NCBI GenBank assembly: GCA_944392945.1
Contig: CALXYJ010000002.1
Location: 93,784-157,783, forward strand
Length of the DNA: 64,000 nt
Source of the DNA: an uncultured Clostridia bacterium
GTDB lineage: Bacteria > Bacillota > Clostridia > TANB77 > CAG-508
Direction of reading: 5' to 3'
Positions 55,130-64,000 of the stretch are shown here, piece by piece (within the stretch, counting starts at the first letter, position 1; every line of letters begins with the position of its first letter). The translations under genes and the position numbers were made by a program. The notes under the pieces are model-generated. The model ran no database searches and had not been told where the DNA came from. It was given only the letters and a program-made list of their open reading frames with translations.

Positions 55130-58100
55130 CTAGTCTTCACATAAAAATTGCAAGAATTGTTTAATACTCAATAAAATCTTATCATCAGATATTTCTTCTA
55201 CTTTATATGTAATATATGGATCTTTTCCTGGTGAAAATTTAATTTTATTTTTATATTCCTTTATTAATTTATCGACTAGATCAATTTTAAATTTATTTCC
55301 TTCAAAAGAAAATACTATACCATTAGCTTTTTGTTGTATTTTTAAAATAAATAATTTTTTTGCTAAAGATTTTATTCTTGCAATATTTAATAAATTTTCT
55401 ACTTCATCTGGAATTTCGCCATAGATGTCTATCATTTCATCAACAATATTTTGTATATCTTCTTCAGTTCTACAAAGAGCTATATCTTGATATATTTTTA
55501 TTTTTTGACTTGAATCTGATATGTAGCTATCAGGTATATAACTTGAAACATTTAAATCTATTTGAATATCTTTTTCCTCTTCATCCTGCGGAATATCTTT
55601 CATTTCTTTTATAACTTGATCTAGTAAATTACAATAAGTATCATATCCAACTTGTTCCATATGACCATGTTGAATCTCTCCTAGCATACTTCCTGCTCCT
55701 CTTATTTCTAAATCTCTCATTGCAATTTTAAATCCAGAACCAAACTCAGTAAACTCTTTCATCGCTTTTAATCTTTTATCTGCTACTTCAGATAATAATT
55801 TGTCCCTTTTATAAGTAATATATGCATATGCTTGTGCATCACTTCTTCCAACTCTTCCCCTTATTTGGTATAGCTGAGCTAAACCAAGTCTATCTGCATT
55901 TTCTACAATTATTGTATTTGCATTTGGTATATCTATTCCTGATTCTAAAATTGTAGTACATACTAATACATTTGTTTCTCCATTTATAAAATCAAGCATA
56001 ATTGCTTCCAGTTCATTTCCTGACATCTTTCCATGTGCATAACTTACTTTTGCCTCAGGTACTAATTTTAAAATTTCATTAGCCTTTCTCTCTATTCCTT
56101 CTACATTATTAAATAAGTAGAAAACTTGTCCTCCTCTTTCTAATTCTCTAGTTATTGCTTCTTTTACTACTTCTTCGTCATATTCTAATACATAAGTTTG
56201 AACTGGCTTTCTATTCTGAGGTGGTTCATATATTATAGACATATCCCTTACTCCAACAATGGACATATGCAAAGTCCTTGGAATTGGTGTAGCTGTCATT
56301 GTTAAAACATCGATACTATTTTTATACTCTTTTATTTTTTCTTTATCCTTAACTCCAAATCTATGTTCTTCATCTATTATTAATAAACCTAAATCTTTAA
56401 AGTCTATATCTTTACTTAATATTCTGTGTGTTCCTATAAGAATATCTATCTCACCTAATTTTAATTTTTTTATAATTTCACTTTGTTCCTTCTTCGTTCT
56501 AAATCTATTTAATACTTCTATATTTACTGGAAACTCTTGCATTCTTTCTTTAAAACTTTTATATTGCTGATCTGCCAAAACCGTTGTAGGTACTAAATAT
56601 GCAACTTGTTTTTGATCCATTACAGCTTTAAATGCTGCTCTAATTGCTACCTCTGTTTTACCATAACCTACATCCCCACATAATAATCTATCCATCGGCT
56701 TTTGCATTTCCATATCTTTTTTTATCTCATCAATACATCTTAATTGATCATCTGTTTCTTGATAAATAAAACTATTTTCAAATTCCTGTTGCCAAGGTGT
56801 ATCTTTAGAAAAAGCATACCCCTTAGATTTTTGTCTTTTAGCATATAATTCTATTAATTCTTTCGCAACTTCTCTTAAATTTTTCTTTACTCTTTCCTTA
56901 GTATTTTCCCATTCTTTACTTCCTAATCGGTTAATTCTAGGTAAGGTATCTCCACCACCAATATATTTTTTTACATTATCTAGTTGATCTGTTGGAACAT
57001 ATAGCATATCATCATTTTTATATTTAATTTTTATATAATCTTTTGTTGTTTTGTCTGTAACTATTGTATTTACTCCAACAAATTGACCTATACCATGAAT
57101 TTTATGTACTACATAGTCTCCTTTTTTTAGCTCAGAAAAAATAATTTTTTCTGCTTCATTAAATATTTTACTTGATTTTCTTCTTTTCTTCTTTTCTACA
57201 CTAATTAAGTCATTTGCAACTATTACTACAATATTAGAATCATAACTTTCATATCCTTGTGTTAAATCTCCTACAACTATTTTTACAGCTATTCCATTAC
57301 TTATTTCTGAATATTTTAAATCTTCTTTGTATTCAGAAATAATTTCATTTTCATCTAATACAGCCTGTAATTTTTTTGCTCTTTCTTTTGAATTAACATA
57401 TATATATATTTTTTTGCTTTCTGATTTAAACTTGATTATATCCTCAATAAATTTATTAAAATCACTTCTATTATAGTTTACTGCTCTAAATCTAAAATAA
57501 TATTTTTCTGATTCAATGCTATCACTTAAGTCATCAGAAATTAAATATACTTTTGTTTTTTTATCTAGTTTATCTTCAAATTCTTCAATTCCTATATAAT
57601 TTTCTAGTGCATTTGGAATTATTCTTTCTTTTTCTATTAAAGCATTTTCTGTTTGTTCTATATCATTTAATATGTTCTTTCCTCTAGCCAATACTTTTCT
57701 TGGTTCTTCTAAGAAAAAGATATATTTTTCCGTAATATAATCTAATAAAGTTGTTTTTTCACTATAAAAATATTCAAAGTATTTATCAATTTTAGATATA
57801 AATTCTCCCTCTTTGATTAATTCAATATCTTCTTTTATATTCTTTTTTTGATTCTCAGTATATTTATTTATATTAGCTAAAATATTATTGCAAACATCTT
57901 CAATAGTATTTTCTAATAAATATTCATGTAGTGGATCTATTTCTATATTTTGTAACATATCTATTGATCTTTGAGTTTGAATATCGAATTTTCTTATTGA
58001 ATCTATTTCATCTCCCCAAAATTCTAATCTTATTCCATATTTATCATCAAATGATATATCTAGTATTCCACCTCTACTGCTAAACTCTCCTTTTCCATCT

Positions 58101-58597
58101 ATCATTTCTACTTTAGAATATCCTAACATAGAGATTTTTTTCTTTAATTCTTCTAAATTATAGTTATCTCCAACCTTTAAATTTAATTTATTCTTAAATA
58201 AAATTTCTTTTGCTATAATTGGTTGTAAAAGAGATTCTATAGATGTTACTAATACTTTTATCTTGTTTTTTTCTAAATTTTTTAATACATTTATTCTTTC
58301 ATATGGTAATTCCTTACTTTCGGCAACATAATCATAGGTTAATATTTCTCTTTTTGGAAAGAAGAATACCTCATTTATATAATTTTTTAATTCCTCTGAA
58401 ATTTTTTTAGCCTGTAATTCATTATATGTAATAAGACAAACCGGTCTTTTCAAATTTTCTTCTGTGCTTGCTACTATTTGCTCCACTCCAACGCCAGATA
58501 ACCCCAATATTGATATCGGGGTTTTTTCCTTTTTTATATTCTCTAGTAATTCATTAAATTTTTCTGATTTAGTCAGTTCTGCTAACACTGGATTCAT
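55130..58597 (-). CDS. mfd: Transcription-repair coupling factor Mfd
   Basis: Mfd removes RNA polymerase stalled at lesions and recruits UvrA. The 1155-residue protein has the UvrB-like N-terminal region (1-about 330), the RNA-polymerase-interacting domain (YVVHKIHGIGQFVGV near 497), and the RecG-like motor with LLCGDVGYGKTEVAIRAA (Walker A) and IIDEEHRFGVKDKE (DEEH box), ending with the TRCF C-terminal domain. Length is normal. It stands upstream of the SpoU methyltransferase gene. Confidence 0.98.
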   Translation of the reverse strand: MNPVLAELTKSEKFNELLENIKKEKTPISILGLSGVGVEQIVASTEENLKRPVCLITYNELQAKKISEELKNYINEVFFFPKREILTYDYVAESKELPYERINVLKNLEKNKIKVLVTSIESLLQPIIAKEILFKNKLNLKVGDNYNLEELKKKISMLGYSKVEMIDGKGEFSSRGGILDISFDDKYGIRLEFWGDEIDSIRKFDIQTQRSIDMLQNIEIDPLHEYLLENTIEDVCNNILANINKYTENQKKNIKEDIELIKEGEFISKIDKYFEYFYSEKTTLLDYITEKYIFFLEEPRKVLARGKNILNDIEQTENALIEKERIIPNALENYIGIEEFEDKLDKKTKVYLISDDLSDSIESEKYYFRFRAVNYNRSDFNKFIEDIIKFKSESKKIYIYVNSKERAKKLQAVLDENEIISEYKEDLKYSEISNGIAVKIVVGDLTQGYESYDSNIVVIVANDLISVEKKKRRKSSKIFNEAEKIIFSELKKGDYVVHKIHGIGQFVGVNTIVTDKTTKDYIKIKYKNDDMLYVPTDQLDNVKKYIGGGDTLPRINRLGSKEWENTKERVKKNLREVAKELIELYAKRQKSKGYAFSKDTPWQQEFENSFIYQETDDQLRCIDEIKKDMEMQKPMDRLLCGDVGYGKTEVAIRAAFKAVMDQKQVAYLVPTTVLADQQYKSFKERMQEFPVNIEVLNRFRTKKEQSEIIKKLKLGEIDILIGTHRILSKDIDFKDLGLLIIDEEHRFGVKDKEKIKEYKNSIDVLTMTATPIPRTLHMSIVGVRDMSIIYEPPQNRKPVQTYVLEYDEEVVKEAITRELERGGQVFYLFNNVEGIERKANEILKLVPEAKVSYAHGKMSGNELEAIMLDFINGETNVLVCTTILESGIDIPNANTIIVENADRLGLAQLYQIRGRVGRSDAQAYAYITYKRDKLLSEVADKRLKAMKEFTEFGSGFKIAMRDLEIRGAGSMLGEIQHGHMEQVGYDTYCNLLDQVIKEMKDIPQDEEEKDIQIDLNVSSYIPDSYISDSSQKIKIYQDIALCRTEEDIQNIVDEMIDIYGEIPDEVENLLNIARIKSLAKKLFILKIQQKANGIVFSFEGNKFKIDLVDKLIKEYKNKIKFSPGKDPYITYKVEEISDDKILLSIKQFLQFLCED

Positions 58598-58689
58598 TTT
58601 TCTCTCCTTTTAACATTATATATTATATAATATTTTCCAATAAATTGAAATATATATATTAATAAATATTCAATTTATAGGGAGAATTT

Positions 58690-59760
58690 ATGAAAATTTT
58701 TACTTTTTCCATTAAAAAAAATTTTTTTAATATTATTTTTATAATTTTTACAATATTACTTGTACTATTTTCTAGCTCTAATTTATCGGCTGCAAAAAAT
58801 GGTCTTGCCTTATGGGCTAATAATATAATTCCTGCTCTTTTTCCATTTTTTATTGCAACTGAATTATTAAGTCATACAAATGTAATAAATATCCTTGGAA
58901 AATTTTTAAATAAGTTTATGAGACCAATCTTTAATGTTCCTGGTCAAGGAAGTTATCCTTTAATTATGGGAATTATTAGCGGATATCCTGTTGGTGCAAA
59001 AATTGTATGTGACTTACGAAATAAAAATATTTTAACCAAAGCAGAATCTGAACGTTTAATTGCATTTACTAATAATTCTGGCCCTCTATTTATTCTTGGC
59101 ACAATTGGTATAGGTCTTTTTAAAGATACTACAACTGGCATAGTTTTGTTAATAACTCATATATTAGCTTCATTAACAGTTGGTATAATTTTTAGATTTT
59201 GGAAATATAAAGATACTAATATTGGCAATTATAAAAATTCATCATCTATTACAAATTATACTGTTAATATATCTAATATTGGTGATATATTATCAACATC
59301 TATTAAAAATTCTATTATAACAATACTTAATATTGGTGGATTTATTGTACTCTTTTCTGTAATAATTTCTATATGTAATCAATCACATCTTATTGAACTA
59401 GTAAATGCTTTAATATCACCTATATTTAATTTGTTTCACATTAATCAAGATTTTTCATATGGAATTATAAATGGATTTTTGGAAATCACTAATGGATTGC
59501 AACAAATAAGTATGATTCCAATAAAAAATATATCTTTTAGCATAATAATTTGTGCATTTATATTAGGTTTTGGAGGAGTTTCTGTTTTATTACAAGTATA
59601 TAGCTTTACATCTAAAACAGATATTTCTATAAAGCCATATATCTTAGGTAAGTTTTTACAAGGTATTTTATCTGCTTTATATACTTTTATACTTTTTCAT
59701 TTTTTTGTTTTTTTATCTTTGGATTTAAGTAATATTATTAATATTTTTGAATATGTATAA
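58690..59760 (+). CDS. ylbJ: Sporulation integral membrane protein YlbJ
   Basis: YlbJ is a sporulation membrane protein related to the nucleoside-transporter-like SpmA/gate domain family; in Bacillus loss affects spore cortex/heat resistance. The 356-residue protein has about eight membrane segments, the WANNIIPALFPFFIATELL start tract, MGIISGYPVGAKI and FTNNSGPLFILGTIG. It is divergent from mfd, and a small 62-residue gene follows 17 bases after it. Confidence 0.9.
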   Translation: MKIFTFSIKKNFFNIIFIIFTILLVLFSSSNLSAAKNGLALWANNIIPALFPFFIATELLSHTNVINILGKFLNKFMRPIFNVPGQGSYPLIMGIISGYPVGAKIVCDLRNKNILTKAESERLIAFTNNSGPLFILGTIGIGLFKDTTTGIVLLITHILASLTVGIIFRFWKYKDTNIGNYKNSSSITNYTVNISNIGDILSTSIKNSIITILNIGGFIVLFSVIISICNQSHLIELVNALISPIFNLFHINQDFSYGIINGFLEITNGLQQISMIPIKNISFSIIICAFILGFGGVSVLLQVYSFTSKTDISIKPYILGKFLQGILSALYTFILFHFFVFLSLDLSNIINIFEYV

Positions 59761-59777
59761 ATAGGAGGTTTAAGTTT

Positions 59778-59966
59778 ATGGATAAAAATATTGATTTTTC
59801 TAATTTAAACGGATATCAAGCTTGCGATTTTCCAGATCCCGAAAATTTCTTTAACCCAATGAACCAATATGAACAAGGTTACATGTATTATAAATGTTTA
59901 TGTATGCAAATGGATTATAAAATAAAATGTAAAGAATATGAAAAAATGTGTAATGGAAAAAGTTGA
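59778..59966 (+). CDS. Small Tyr/Cys-rich protein downstream of ylbJ (62 residues)
   Basis: A 62-residue acidic protein with AGGAGG nine bases before the ATG, 17 bases after ylbJ. It contains five cysteines (CDFP, KCLCMQ, KCKEYEKMC) and several tyrosines, no signal peptide and no membrane helix. I do not recognise a family. Co-transcription with ylbJ suggests a role in sporulation, perhaps in the spore coat, but this is inference only. Confidence 0.75.
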   Translation: MDKNIDFSNLNGYQACDFPDPENFFNPMNQYEQGYMYYKCLCMQMDYKIKCKEYEKMCNGKS

Positions 59967-59981
59967 TAGAATATTTTTCTA

Positions 59982-61283
59982 TCAACTTACAACATCAATT
60001 ATTGTTTTTTCTTCTATTTTTTCTTTTCCAATTAAATATAAGTTTAGTATTCTTTTTTCAGCATCTTTAGCTTTTTTTAAATTATTGGCATAAATTGTAG
60101 CAAGAATTTCCCCTTTATTTACATAGTCCCCTATTTTTTTATTTAAAATTAAACCTACGTTTAAATCTATTTTATCATTCTTTGTTTTTCTTCCAGCACC
60201 TAATTCACAAGATATTTTTCCTATTTCCTCTGCATTTATATTCTGAACATATCCATCATTATTGGCAATAACCTCTTGTATAAATTCTGACTTTTTAAAT
60301 TTTGAAATATCTTTTATATAATCAATATCTCCACCTTGATTTTGAACTAATTCTATAAATTTGTTTAATGCCTTTTTATTATTTATATTATCTAGCAATC
60401 TCTTTTTATTTTCATTTATATCTTCACCCTTTCCTGCAAGTTTTATCATATATGCACCAAGCTCTAAGACTACATCCTTTAAATCTTTTGGCATATTTCC
60501 ATTTAAAAAGTTTATTGCTTCAATTATTTCTAAGCTATTTCCAACTGCATATCCTAATGGTTGATTCATATTTGTAATTACACAAATTGTTTCTCTATTA
60601 GCTAATTTACCAATTTCAATCATTGTTTTAGAAAGTTCTTTGGCATCTCTTAGATTTTTCATAAATGCCCCTGAACCACAAGTTACATCTAGAACAATTT
60701 TATTTGCACCGCTTGCAATTTTTTTACTCATTATACTTGAAGCAATTAATGGTATACTTTCTGTACATGCTATTGTATCTCTTAACGCATATATCTTTTT
60801 ATCTGCTGGAGCTAAATTAAGTGATTGAGTAATTAAACTAATTCCTATATTTTTTACATTTTTTATAAATTCCTTTTCAGATATCTCTGTATTATAACCT
60901 GGAATAGATTCTATTTTATCTGCAGTCCCTCCAGTAAAGCCTAATCCTCTTCCTGACATTTTGGCAACTGGTATTCCAAAAGAAGCTATTAAAGGTGCCA
61001 AAATTATTGTTACCTTATCACCTACTCCTCCGGTACTATGTTTATCTACAACATTTTCTCCTATTTCTGATAAATTTAAAATATCACCAGATTCTGCCAT
61101 TACAATTGTTAAGTCTTTTATTTCTCTATATGTCATACCATTTATATATATTGCCATTATTAAAGCTGCTGCTTGATAATCTTCTATTCTATTTTCTGTA
61201 TACTCTTTAATAAAATAATTTATTTCTTTTTTTTCTAATTCTCTACCATCTCTTTTTTTTGCAATAATATCTATAATATTCAT
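59982..61283 (-). CDS. pdp: Pyrimidine-nucleoside (thymidine) phosphorylase
   Basis: This enzyme splits pyrimidine nucleosides with phosphate for salvage. The 433-residue protein has the phosphate-binding KHSTGGVGDKVT and the MSGRGLGFTGGTADKIE tract, and the C-terminal anchor domain (LNVGLILNKKIGDYVNKGE). Thymidine-specific and broad-specificity forms cannot be separated by eye. The ATG at 61283 has GGAG seven bases upstream; a 12-codon longer frame overlaps the end of rnhB. Confidence 0.95.
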   Translation of the reverse strand: MNIIDIIAKKRDGRELEKKEINYFIKEYTENRIEDYQAAALIMAIYINGMTYREIKDLTIVMAESGDILNLSEIGENVVDKHSTGGVGDKVTIILAPLIASFGIPVAKMSGRGLGFTGGTADKIESIPGYNTEISEKEFIKNVKNIGISLITQSLNLAPADKKIYALRDTIACTESIPLIASSIMSKKIASGANKIVLDVTCGSGAFMKNLRDAKELSKTMIEIGKLANRETICVITNMNQPLGYAVGNSLEIIEAINFLNGNMPKDLKDVVLELGAYMIKLAGKGEDINENKKRLLDNINNKKALNKFIELVQNQGGDIDYIKDISKFKKSEFIQEVIANNDGYVQNINAEEIGKISCELGAGRKTKNDKIDLNVGLILNKKIGDYVNKGEILATIYANNLKKAKDAEKRILNLYLIGKEKIEEKTIIDVVS

Positions 61284-61305
61284 TTCTTCTCTCCAGTAAA
61301 AAAGT

Positions 61306-61938
61306 TTATATATTAACAAAATGTTTTATAAAAGTTTTTCTATGTATTGGGCATGGACCATATTCTTTAAGAGCTTCTATATGAGCTTTTGTTCCATATC
61401 CTTTATGTTTAGCAAAACCATATTGTGGATATACTTCATCCCATTGTCTCATTATTCGATCCCTAGTTACTTTTGCCAATATTGATGCTGCAGATATGCT
61501 ATAACATTTAGCATCACCTTTTATTATAGAATCATATTTAATTCCACATGTATCTATTCCATTTAAAGCATCTACTAATATTAATTCTGGTTTTATTTTT
61601 AGTCCCTTTATTGCTTCTGTGACACCCTTTTTAGTTGCATTTAATATATTTAGTTCATCAATGTCTTGCTTATCTATTATTGCCACAGACCAACTCACCG
61701 CATTTTCTATAATTTCATCATATAATTTTTCTCTTTTTTTCTCAGATACTTTTTTAGAATCATTTATTCCTTCTATCATAGAATCCTCTGGCATTATTGC
61801 ACAACCAATTACTACTGGACCTGCTAAAGGTCCTCTTCCTGCTTCATCTATTCCTGCTATATATTTTATACCATTTTTATGATATTCTATTTCTAATTGT
61901 TTTAAATTCTTTAGTCTTTCCTCTTCTTTTTCTTTCAT
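61306..61938 (-). CDS. rnhB: Ribonuclease HII
   Basis: RNase HII cuts RNA in RNA-DNA hybrids and at single ribonucleotides. The 210-residue protein has the GIDEAGRGPLAGPVV active-site start (Asp-Glu pair), a second acidic residue in LILVDALNG, and the DAKCYSISAASILAKVTRD tract with the fourth. I use the ATG at 61938, with GGAGG five bases upstream; an ATG four codons earlier overlaps the previous stop. Confidence 0.96.
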   Translation of the reverse strand: MKEKEEERLKNLKQLEIEYHKNGIKYIAGIDEAGRGPLAGPVVIGCAIMPEDSMIEGINDSKKVSEKKREKLYDEIIENAVSWSVAIIDKQDIDELNILNATKKGVTEAIKGLKIKPELILVDALNGIDTCGIKYDSIIKGDAKCYSISAASILAKVTRDRIMRQWDEVYPQYGFAKHKGYGTKAHIEALKEYGPCPIHRKTFIKHFVNI

Positions 61939-61949
61939 ATTTTCCTCCA

Positions 61950-62387
61950 TTATTGAGCTACCAAATTATTTATATCTGTTAGTGAATAAGCAATTGTGTT
62001 ATCTTCTGTTTTATAACCATTTAAATAATATACTTCTTCTGTTTCATAATTAATAACAAAATCTTCTGATTTTTTTGCATCTGTAATTTCTAGCTTTTTT
62101 AATTCTTCTTCATCTAATAATTTTACTTTTCCATTATTCTCTATATTTAATTTTCTTAATTCATCTTCAGAAATATCTTTTCCTATATAATCACTTGTAT
62201 TATTTATTTTATTCCTTTCATTTATAACTTTTATTTTAGCTTGTATTTGTAACATTGTTGTATTTAAACTCTGCAATTCTTGATCATCTAACTTATCTTT
62301 AATATAAAATATTGATGCTATTACAACCAAAACTATAATAAAAATTATTAATATTAATTTTAGATTAAAAAATCCTTTTTTCTTCAT
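61950..62387 (-). CDS. Membrane-anchored protein with pilin-like layout (145 residues)
   Basis: The ATG at 62387 has GGAGG five bases upstream. The product has a basic start, one long N-terminal hydrophobic helix (about 7-27) and an outside domain with coiled coil, then VINYETEEVYYLNGYK. A single N-terminal helix followed by this tract is reminiscent of pseudopilins, but the N-terminus lacks a clear prepilin peptidase Gly-Phe-x-x-x-Glu site (Glu absent), so that call is uncertain. It overlaps or directly precedes rnhB. Confidence 0.65.
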   Translation of the reverse strand: MKKKGFFNLKLILIIFIIVLVVIASIFYIKDKLDDQELQSLNTTMLQIQAKIKVINERNKINNTSDYIGKDISEDELRKLNIENNGKVKLLDEEELKKLEITDAKKSEDFVINYETEEVYYLNGYKTEDNTIAYSLTDINNLVAQ

Positions 62388-62530
62388 ATTAACCTCCAAT
62401 TTTCATTATTATATATTCTTTTTTTTATTATTACAATAAAGAAATACAGTTTTTTCACAGTTTTTTCACAAAACTGTTGTATCTTTTATTTAGTTTAGTA
62501 TAAGATAATAAATGTATGGAGGTAATTTTA

Positions 62531-63760
62531 ATGGAAGAAAATAATGTAAAAAATACTCAAAATAATAAATTTAATTTTCCAAAAGAAAAAAGTAATTTTA
62601 AGAATAAGGAAAAAGTAGGATTTGGAAAAAGTGTTTTAATTCCTTTTTGTTCAGGAGTTATAGGTGCAGCTTTGGTAGTTGGAGCTTGCTTTGGTATTCC
62701 AACTTTAAGAAATAATATTGTTGGTACATCTTTTACAACAAAAACAACTAGCACCCAATCTGTTGGAACTCAGAATTTAGTTTCTTTATCTAACTATTCT
62801 GATACTGCAACAAATGTCGCTGCCAAGGTACTACCTTCAATTGTAGGAATTAAAGTTCAATATACTGTAAATTCATTCTTTAGTGGCTCACAAGCAGCTA
62901 CTGCCGAAGGATCTGGCATAATCCTTTCTGAGGATGGATATATATTAACTAATAACCATGTTGTAAGTTCAAGTGACTCTTCATCTTATTACCAAGTTTC
63001 TCAAGCAAATAAAATTACAGTTACACTTTATAATGATTCTACAGAATATGAAGCAACCGTTGTTGGAACTGATTCTCAAACAGATTTAGCAGTTATAAAA
63101 ATTGATAAAAATGATTTAGCACCTGCTGAATTAGGTGACTCAAGTGGAGTTGTCGTTGGTGAATTTGCAATGGCAATCGGTAATCCTTTAGGAATGCAAA
63201 GTTCTGTAACTTCTGGTATCATAAGTGCTGTTAATAGAACCGTTTCAAGTAGTGATGGCAATACTTATAATTTAATTCAAACTGATGCTGCTATAAACTC
63301 TGGTAATAGCGGTGGAGCTTTGGTAAACAGTGAAGGTAAAGTTATAGGGATAAATACTTTAAAATTAAATGGTACTGGTGTTGAAGGAATGGGATTTGCA
63401 ATTCCTATCGATTCTGCAAAACCTATTTTTGAACAATTAATTTCTGATGGTAAAGTTATTAGACCTTATATTGGTTTAACTGGTAGAGATATAAATGAAC
63501 AAACTGCAAAAGCAAATAATTTAGTTGAAGGTGTTTATGTCGTTTCTGTGGAAGCTTTCTCTGCAGCAGAAAAAGCTGGTATTAGGGCTGGCGATGTTAT
63601 TATAGGTATCGAAGGAACATCTATCACTACAATGGATGAATTAAATAATATAAAAAATCAATATCAAATTGGCGATGAAATTACTTTAAAAATCAATAGA
63701 AATGGAAATGAAATGGACGTAAAAGTAACTTTACAAGAACAACCTACTGAATCTAATTAA
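62531..63760 (+). CDS. htrA: Membrane-anchored HtrA/DegP-type serine protease
   Basis: HtrA proteases degrade or refold damaged exported proteins. The 409-residue protein has a cytoplasmic start, one membrane helix (about 35-58), a trypsin-like domain with the triad His143 (TNNHVV), Asp185 (QTDLAVIK) and Ser260 (SGNSGGAL), and one C-terminal PDZ domain (about 305-395). The ATG at 62531 has GGAGG eight bases upstream; the ATG five codons earlier overlaps the site. Confidence 0.95.
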   Translation: MEENNVKNTQNNKFNFPKEKSNFKNKEKVGFGKSVLIPFCSGVIGAALVVGACFGIPTLRNNIVGTSFTTKTTSTQSVGTQNLVSLSNYSDTATNVAAKVLPSIVGIKVQYTVNSFFSGSQAATAEGSGIILSEDGYILTNNHVVSSSDSSSYYQVSQANKITVTLYNDSTEYEATVVGTDSQTDLAVIKIDKNDLAPAELGDSSGVVVGEFAMAIGNPLGMQSSVTSGIISAVNRTVSSSDGNTYNLIQTDAAINSGNSGGALVNSEGKVIGINTLKLNGTGVEGMGFAIPIDSAKPIFEQLISDGKVIRPYIGLTGRDINEQTAKANNLVEGVYVVSVEAFSAAEKAGIRAGDVIIGIEGTSITTMDELNNIKNQYQIGDEITLKINRNGNEMDVKVTLQEQPTESN

Positions 63761-63826
63761 TATTTTTTCAAACATATCACTTTTAGTTCACAAAATGAAC
63801 AAATTTCATTGTTATATTATAAGAGA

Positions 63827-63859
63827 AGTCAGTAATACTTATTACTCCAATTACTGACT
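63827..63859. repeat. Hairpin downstream of htrA
   Basis: AGTCAGTAAT and ATTACTGACT perfect arms around a 13-base loop; no T run. Possible transcript end structure or control element. Confidence 0.6.
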
Positions 63860-63892
63860 GTATGTTTAAAACATCCCCTTTTATTTTCAAAG

Positions 63893-63920
63893 AAGAAGCA
63901 CTAAAAAGTGCTTCTTTTAA
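63893..63920 (+). terminator. Terminator downstream of htrA
   Basis: AAGAAGCACT and AGTGCTTCTT arms with a four-base loop, followed by TTAATTTT. Confidence 0.8.
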
Positions 63921-63931
63921 TTTTAAAAAAA

Positions 63932-64000
63932 AACTACCCGTTCAACGGGTAGTTTTCTCTAGCCCTATAAGGGCTTGTTACTGGCAAGGACTTAAGTCCT
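63932..64000. repeat. Three consecutive palindromes, probable end of an IS200/IS605-type element
   Basis: AACTACCCG/CGGGTAGTT (63932-63954), AGCCCT/AGGGCT (63961-63975) and AGGACTTAAGTCCT (63987-64000) follow one another. The first, with its preceding A run, resembles the palindrome at the end of the IS200-type element at 17898-17917. The transposase gene, if any, would lie beyond the window. Confidence 0.45.

Noticed and set aside
61950..62387. Calling the 145-residue protein a true type IV pilin
   Set aside because: The single N-terminal helix fits, but a clear prepilin cleavage motif with Glu5 is missing and no pilus genes are near.

Overview
The window is very AT-rich (most third codon positions are A or T) and looks like chromosome from a low-GC, spore-forming member of the Clostridia (Bacillota). 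The evidence is a Firmicutes-type ribosomal operon with four-cysteine S4 and zinc-type S14, sporulation markers (BofA, YaaL-like DUF2508, YlbJ), DisA/RadA, SepF/DivIVA, DUF4364, a CIRCE-controlled groESL operon and a glmS ribozyme. The species cannot be named from the sequence alone. No rRNA, tRNA or CRISPR array was seen.

Layout. 1-16486, minus strand: housekeeping block of disA (cut by the left edge), radA, a GH15 hydrolase, a beta-CASP nuclease, an unrecognised 512-residue protein, ftsK, a coiled-coil protein, rsmD, divIVA, sepF, an HlyD-type adaptor, miaA and mutL. 16600-18530, accessory pocket: two tandem 40-residue cysteine-rich membrane microproteins, a frameshifted C39-like protease pseudogene and an IS200-type element. 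18583-23771: groESL with two CIRCE-like operators, pyrG with a terminator in its leader, and two membrane proteins. 23937-32685: deoD, a membrane protein, uvrC, an unrecognised gene of different base composition, glmS with its ribozyme, a degenerate aldo/keto reductase, bofA, yaaL and a cation exchanger.

32789-48978 is one long minus-strand ribosomal protein array (S10, spc and alpha clusters joined): rpsJ to rplQ with secY, adk, map, infA and rpoA. rpmD (L30) is absent from its usual place, L17 carries an internal insertion, and several intergenic gaps hold hairpins. The S10 leader (about 300 nt) has a near-consensus promoter, an intrinsic terminator and a 43-44 nt hairpin. A related copy of that hairpin lies in the rpsJ-rplC gap, and the two copies differ by a compensatory base-pair change. 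This is the best candidate in the window for an undescribed regulatory RNA.

49459-51839, plus strand: an exported cassette of three small related membrane-anchored proteins followed by a secreted caspase-fold (clan CD) protease-like protein, the best candidate for an undescribed protein system. 51929-63760 returns to ordinary genes: ldh, a J-domain membrane protein, DUF4364, a SpoU methyltransferase, mfd, ylbJ, a small protein, a nucleoside phosphorylase, rnhB, a membrane-anchored protein and htrA. The last 70 bases carry three consecutive palindromes resembling an IS200/IS605-type end.
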